Assembly (NCBI GenBank): GCA_947497585.1
Contig: CANMHG010000001.1
Span: 62,001-126,000 of the forward strand
Direction: 5' to 3'
DNA: 64,000 bases
From: an uncultured Bacillaceae bacterium
Lineage (GTDB): Bacteria > Bacillota > Bacilli > Bacillales > Bacillaceae_L
Of the stretch, positions 60,659 to 64,000 are shown piece by piece (the first letter of the stretch is position 1; the number at the start of each line of letters is the position of its first letter). Below the pieces are notes generated by a model. The model saw only the letters and a list, made by a program, of their open reading frames with translations. It had not been told where the DNA came from and searched no databases. Made by a program: the position numbers and the translations under genes.

Positions 60659-61795
60659 TCAATTACTGTAAAACTTTTGTGTATAGTATGGCTGTGATTT
60701 TGTATTAAAGGCTACGCCAATTCCTAGGTTTCTAAAATCAGGCTGGAGAATATTTTCTCTGTGGCCTATGGAGTTCATTAACCCCTCATGTGCGAATATG
60801 CTACTAAATTGTCCATAGGCTAGATTTTCCCCTGCAACTGTAAAAAGGATATCGTCTTCTAACATCCGATCAAAAGGGGACTGTCCTTTTAGGTTAGTAT
60901 GTGAAAAATAATTATTTTCAGCCATATCAAGACTATGTTTACGGGCTGTTTTCTTAACATGATCATCCCATGAAAGAATAGGTAATTCATGATTTACACG
61001 AGTGGCATTCGTTAAGTCGAACAACTGGTACTCAAAGCCTTCTTTTAAAGTCTCACTAGCAGCTGTATAAAAGTCTTTTTTACTTTTTTCTACCTCTTCA
61101 CTTACAATTTGTATGGAGGTGACAGTATCTTGTTGATGTTGGTCGTAAAAGACTGTGACATAGCTATTGTCAACTAAAAATACATCATAATCACGATCTT
61201 TTTCAAATTGGTAGTAGGTCATTCCTTTTCGAATTTTATCAAGTGGAACACCCAACTTCTCTATTACTGATGCCTTTACACTTCCTCTTTGTATACCATA
61301 CGTGGAGGAGATGAGGTCATGAGGAGTATATAATCCTACTACCTCATCATTTGCATTATAGGAAATCATGATAAAGTTTTGATAATTATCATGATAGGCA
61401 TTCCACATCAGACCATATTCGTTAAGGGTTGATCTGATCGGAGAGCCAATCCTTTTTTCTATCTCACTTCGTGTTTCACCAAGTTCAATATTATATATCG
61501 AAAAGGCTTGCTTTGTTGGTGTTGATAATTCAGGTTTTTGGACCTCGGTCTTTGAATTAACATCTGTTTCTGATGTTTGAAACCTTTGGTCAAGCTGATC
61601 CATCAATTGAATTATACCTTCTTGAATTGTTCCAACAGCAGCAATATATTCAGGACTTTCACGGATTTCGTCTATGTCTGTTTTTATTGTGTTTAACGTA
61701 ACATCTAATTTGTTTTTTTCTAACCATTTTTCAAAGGTAGACCAAGCTGAAAAAAGAAATAAAATAAAAGCAAATAATAATATCAATCGTCTCAA
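60659..61795 (-). CDS. CAP/SCP-domain protein with CAP-associated domain (YkwD-like)
   Basis: 378 residues. An N-terminal membrane segment (~3-18), a CAP-associated middle domain with two similar halves, and a C-terminal CAP domain with NATRVNHELPILSWDDHV, AENNYFSHTNLKGQSP and GHRENILQPDFRNLGIGVAF. TTG start with GAGGAG ten bases upstream. Secreted or surface role, as for YkwD-type proteins; exact function unknown. Confidence 0.9.
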   Translation of the reverse strand: MRRLILLFAFILFLFSAWSTFEKWLEKNKLDVTLNTIKTDIDEIRESPEYIAAVGTIQEGIIQLMDQLDQRFQTSETDVNSKTEVQKPELSTPTKQAFSIYNIELGETRSEIEKRIGSPIRSTLNEYGLMWNAYHDNYQNFIMISYNANDEVVGLYTPHDLISSTYGIQRGSVKASVIEKLGVPLDKIRKGMTYYQFEKDRDYDVFLVDNSYVTVFYDQHQQDTVTSIQIVSEEVEKSKKDFYTAASETLKEGFEYQLFDLTNATRVNHELPILSWDDHVKKTARKHSLDMAENNYFSHTNLKGQSPFDRMLEDDILFTVAGENLAYGQFSSIFAHEGLMNSIGHRENILQPDFRNLGIGVAFNTKSQPYYTQKFYSN

Positions 61796-61996
61796 GCGAT
61801 CTCAACTCCTCTCTTGCGTACTACCATTCTAGCCAGAAAAAATGAGTTTCAACATTATTTTAGAGTAAAATTTGAAGAATTGTAAGAGGTAGAATGGAAA
61901 TGAACACTATCCTAACACGTATCTATTCAAATAACTGTTAATCTAGTAGAATAAATAATTAGGTTTGTTGAAGCAAATGTGTAGGAGTGTTAATAA

Positions 61997-62977
61997 ATGT
62001 TACAGATTGTAAATAGACAACTAGAAAAGTACATGGCCCTGATCACTCCAACAGGAGTTATTCTTGGAGTGTTATTTGCAGGCTGGTTAATTGACTTAAC
62101 CTTTTTAATACCCTGGATTTTTGCGTTTATAACATTTGCAGGAAGTTTAAGTTCAAATTTTACCGCTCTGAAAAAGGCAGTCCTACATCCATTGCCTATC
62201 ATACTAGCGTTAGGGTTATTGCATATCTTAATGCCAGTCTGGGCATGGGCAGTAGGACATCTTACTTTTAATGGTGATGTATACACAATTACTGGGTTAA
62301 TATTAGCTTTAGTCATTCCAACTGGGATAACGAGTGTTCTCTGGGTTTCGATATGTAAAGGAAACCTTGCTCTAACCTTATCAATCATCTTAATTGATAC
62401 ATTACTATCGCCGTTTATCGTACCTTATACACTATCTATCTTTGTTGGTACGAAAGTGGAGATGGACGTTGTCGCCATGATGACAGGTTTATTTTTAATG
62501 GTTGTCTTACCTTCACTGGTAGGTATGCTTTTGAATCATATGACGAATGGGAAAATAAAAGAGAGTTGGGGACCCAAATTAGCTCCATTTTCAAAAATTA
62601 GTTTAGGTCTTGTTGTTATGTTAAATGGCACGATTGTAGCTCCATATTTACAAAATGTTGATTTGAAACTAATCTGGGTGGCTGTCGTTGTTTTCTTTGT
62701 TGCTTTCACAGGGTACTTGTTCTCCTTTTTACTAGGAAAATTATTTAGGTGGAATCAGGAAACGATAATTTCTCTTACCTTTACTGGCGGGATGCGAAAC
62801 ATCAGTGCTGGAGCAGTTATTGCAACTTCCTTTTTTCCGGCCCAAGTGGCTGTACCTGTTGTAGTCGGGATGTTGTTTCAGCAGTTAATCGCCTCACTGT
62901 TTGGATATGCTCTTAATCGACATTATCGAGTTAAAGAGGCTGCTGCTCAAAAGATATCAAGCGGGTTGGAGGTTTAA
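61997..62977 (+). CDS. SBF-family (bile acid:sodium symporter-like) transporter
   Basis: 326 residues, nine to ten membrane segments. FAGSLSSNFTALKKAV, LVIPTGITSVLWVSICKGN and FTGGMRNISAGAVIATSFFP are the family repeats around the substrate site. TAGGAGTG precedes the ATG. Family members move bile acids or other organic anions; in soil bacilli the substrate is unknown. Confidence 0.88.
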   Translation: MLQIVNRQLEKYMALITPTGVILGVLFAGWLIDLTFLIPWIFAFITFAGSLSSNFTALKKAVLHPLPIILALGLLHILMPVWAWAVGHLTFNGDVYTITGLILALVIPTGITSVLWVSICKGNLALTLSIILIDTLLSPFIVPYTLSIFVGTKVEMDVVAMMTGLFLMVVLPSLVGMLLNHMTNGKIKESWGPKLAPFSKISLGLVVMLNGTIVAPYLQNVDLKLIWVAVVVFFVAFTGYLFSFLLGKLFRWNQETIISLTFTGGMRNISAGAVIATSFFPAQVAVPVVVGMLFQQLIASLFGYALNRHYRVKEAAAQKISSGLEV

Positions 62978-63110
62978 GAGTTAGATAAGTATGGTGCTTA
63001 ATACCTAAATAAATTATTTGTTAAGTTGTATAACGATGGACCTTTTAGACTAAATAGACTAAAATGTTAATTATATTAAAACTATTATTATCTTAGAAAG
63101 AGGATAAATT

Positions 63111-63956
63111 ATGACGATATCAAATATTCCTGAAAAAGCTACTGAACAAGAGGTACTATCAAACATTATAAAAACGATTCCAATCATTCATACCATGCTT
63201 CCAGATATAGCTATCGGGGTTACGAATACTGAAGAGTGGTTAGTCTATTATCCTAGTAAAAAAATTGATATCGGAGCCCGTCCTGGCATGAAAATTAATC
63301 CAGAAGAGCCATTAACTGATTGTATCCGCTTTAATAGGAAAATTGAAGTAGAGGTACCAGCAGAATTTTTTGGAATTTCTTTTACTGGGTTAGCTGCACC
63401 AATCGTTATTGGTAGGAAAGTAATTGGGGCTGTTGCCATACAGATGCAAAAACAAAATGAAAGAGCATTACGCAGCATATCTGAGCAAATTGTTGACTCC
63501 CTTTCTACTGCAAACAATCAAGTTCACAATATAACTCAAGCGGCTTCCGATTTATCATTAATAAGTGATGGATTAATGGAAAAATCGATTAAGGCATCAA
63601 AAGAAGTAGAAAATACAGAAGAAGTTCTATCATTTATTAAAAAAATCGCTGACCAAACTAATTTACTAGGGTTAAATGCATCGATTGAAGCTGCCCGTGC
63701 TGGTGAAAAGGGAGCTGGATTTTCAGTAGTTGCCAATGAGATTAGAAAACTATCCAATGAAACGGTTGCATCTACAGAAAAAATACGCAAAACACTAACA
63801 AATATTCAACAATCTATGAATGCAATTTCAATTGAAATTGAGAAGCTTGTCAAAGTCGGAAATAACCAGGCAAATTCAACAGTGGAAATTTCAAATTTTA
63901 TAAAAGAGATTGAAACGATGAGCCAAAAACTAAAACAATATGCAGATGAGCTATAA
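63111..63956 (+). CDS. Soluble methyl-accepting chemotaxis-type protein (YfmS-like)
   Basis: 281 residues without membrane segments. The N-terminal ~120 residues hold a small sensor ([18 protein letters not shown]), and the C-terminal part is a short signalling hairpin [20 protein letters not shown] then [18 protein letters not shown]. Layout matches cytoplasmic B. subtilis YfmS. AGAGGATAA precedes the ATG. About 44 bases follow to the window edge with nothing seen. Confidence 0.9.
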   Translation: MTISNIPEKATEQEVLSNIIKTIPIIHTMLPDIAIGVTNTEEWLVYYPSKKIDIGARPGMKINPEEPLTDCIRFNRKIEVEVPAEFFGISFTGLAAPIVIGRKVIGAVAIQMQKQNERALRSISEQIVDSLSTANNQVHNITQAASDLSLISDGLMEKSIKASKEVENTEEVLSFIKKIADQTNLLGLNASIEAARAGEKGAGFSVVANEIRKLSNETVASTEKIRKTLTNIQQSMNAISIEIEKLVKVGNNQANSTVEISNFIKEIETMSQKLKQYADEL

Positions 63957-64000
63957 GGTTTATACTTCTCAATGGTGGTTATGAGAAATAATACTACTAT

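Overview
The window reads as chromosomal DNA of a spore-forming, low-GC Gram-positive rod of the Bacillaceae. The evidence is AT-rich sequence, strong AGGAGG-type ribosome sites, frequent TTG/GTG starts, compact hairpin-plus-T terminators, a ktrAB operon under a c-di-AMP riboswitch, T-box leaders, Spo0E-like, FbpB-like and Spo0M-like small proteins, two sporulation-type histidine kinases and Bacillus-type DUF families. I see no rRNA, tRNA, prophage, insertion sequence or CRISPR array.

Layout. 0-10.4 kb: end of an unknown gene, c-di-AMP riboswitch and ktrAB potassium uptake, Mrp-like ATPase, two cupins, AraC/GyrI regulator, DMT exporter, DUF899-VOC fusion, and a threonyl-tRNA synthetase without editing domain behind two tandem T-boxes. 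10.4-19.8 kb: a repeat-rich intergenic stretch, a diguanylate cyclase, a degenerate DHOD-like membrane fusion protein, a PilZ protein, an amidase, membrane proteins and an orphan histidine kinase. 19.9-29.4 kb: acetyltransferase, SRAP protein, MarR-type regulator, a PAS-GGDEF-EAL protein, pseudouridine synthase, DUF3231, Ca/Na antiporter and two arrays of 52-bp repeats. 29.5-31 kb: a yybP-ykoY (Mn2+) type riboswitch ahead of spo0E-, fbpB- and spo0M-like genes. 31-46 kb: acetyltransferases, Nudix, a cystine-type ABC importer, a UbiB-family kinase, a PAS histidine kinase, a PhzF-like protein, a methyltransferase remnant, a CzrA/CDF metal-efflux pair, a DinB protein and a flavoprotein. 46-64 kb: chemoreceptors, a HxlR regulator with a redox lipoprotein, GTP cyclohydrolase II, an XRE cassette, AI-2E transporter, two orphan peptide-type permeases, small enzymes, a CAP-domain protein and an SBF-family transporter.

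Main discovery. The gene at 48247-48756 (minus) is a thioredoxin-fold/peroxiredoxin-like lipoprotein. Its reading frame is interrupted only by one TGA, placed exactly where the first Cys of a CxxC redox motif belongs (residue 56, giving UGLC). Directly downstream the mRNA can fold into a two-part hairpin with a GGU-containing apical loop, at the distance expected of a bacterial SECIS element. It is therefore a candidate selenoprotein, translationally coupled to a HxlR redox regulator. The sequence alone cannot exclude a nonsense mutation, and no Sec machinery gene lies in the window.

Other notable structure. Three sequence-unrelated families of intergenic tandem repeats all have the same 52-bp period and internal inverted arms. 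A palindromic element supplies the stop codons of two converging genes. A cluster of three GTAAA-N6-TTTAC operators precedes an XRE regulator. Several proteins look degenerate at active sites (DHOD-like, PhzF-like) or have lost domains (ThrRS, Mrp). Cyclic-dinucleotide signalling recurs: a c-di-AMP riboswitch, two GGDEF proteins, one with EAL, and a PilZ protein.
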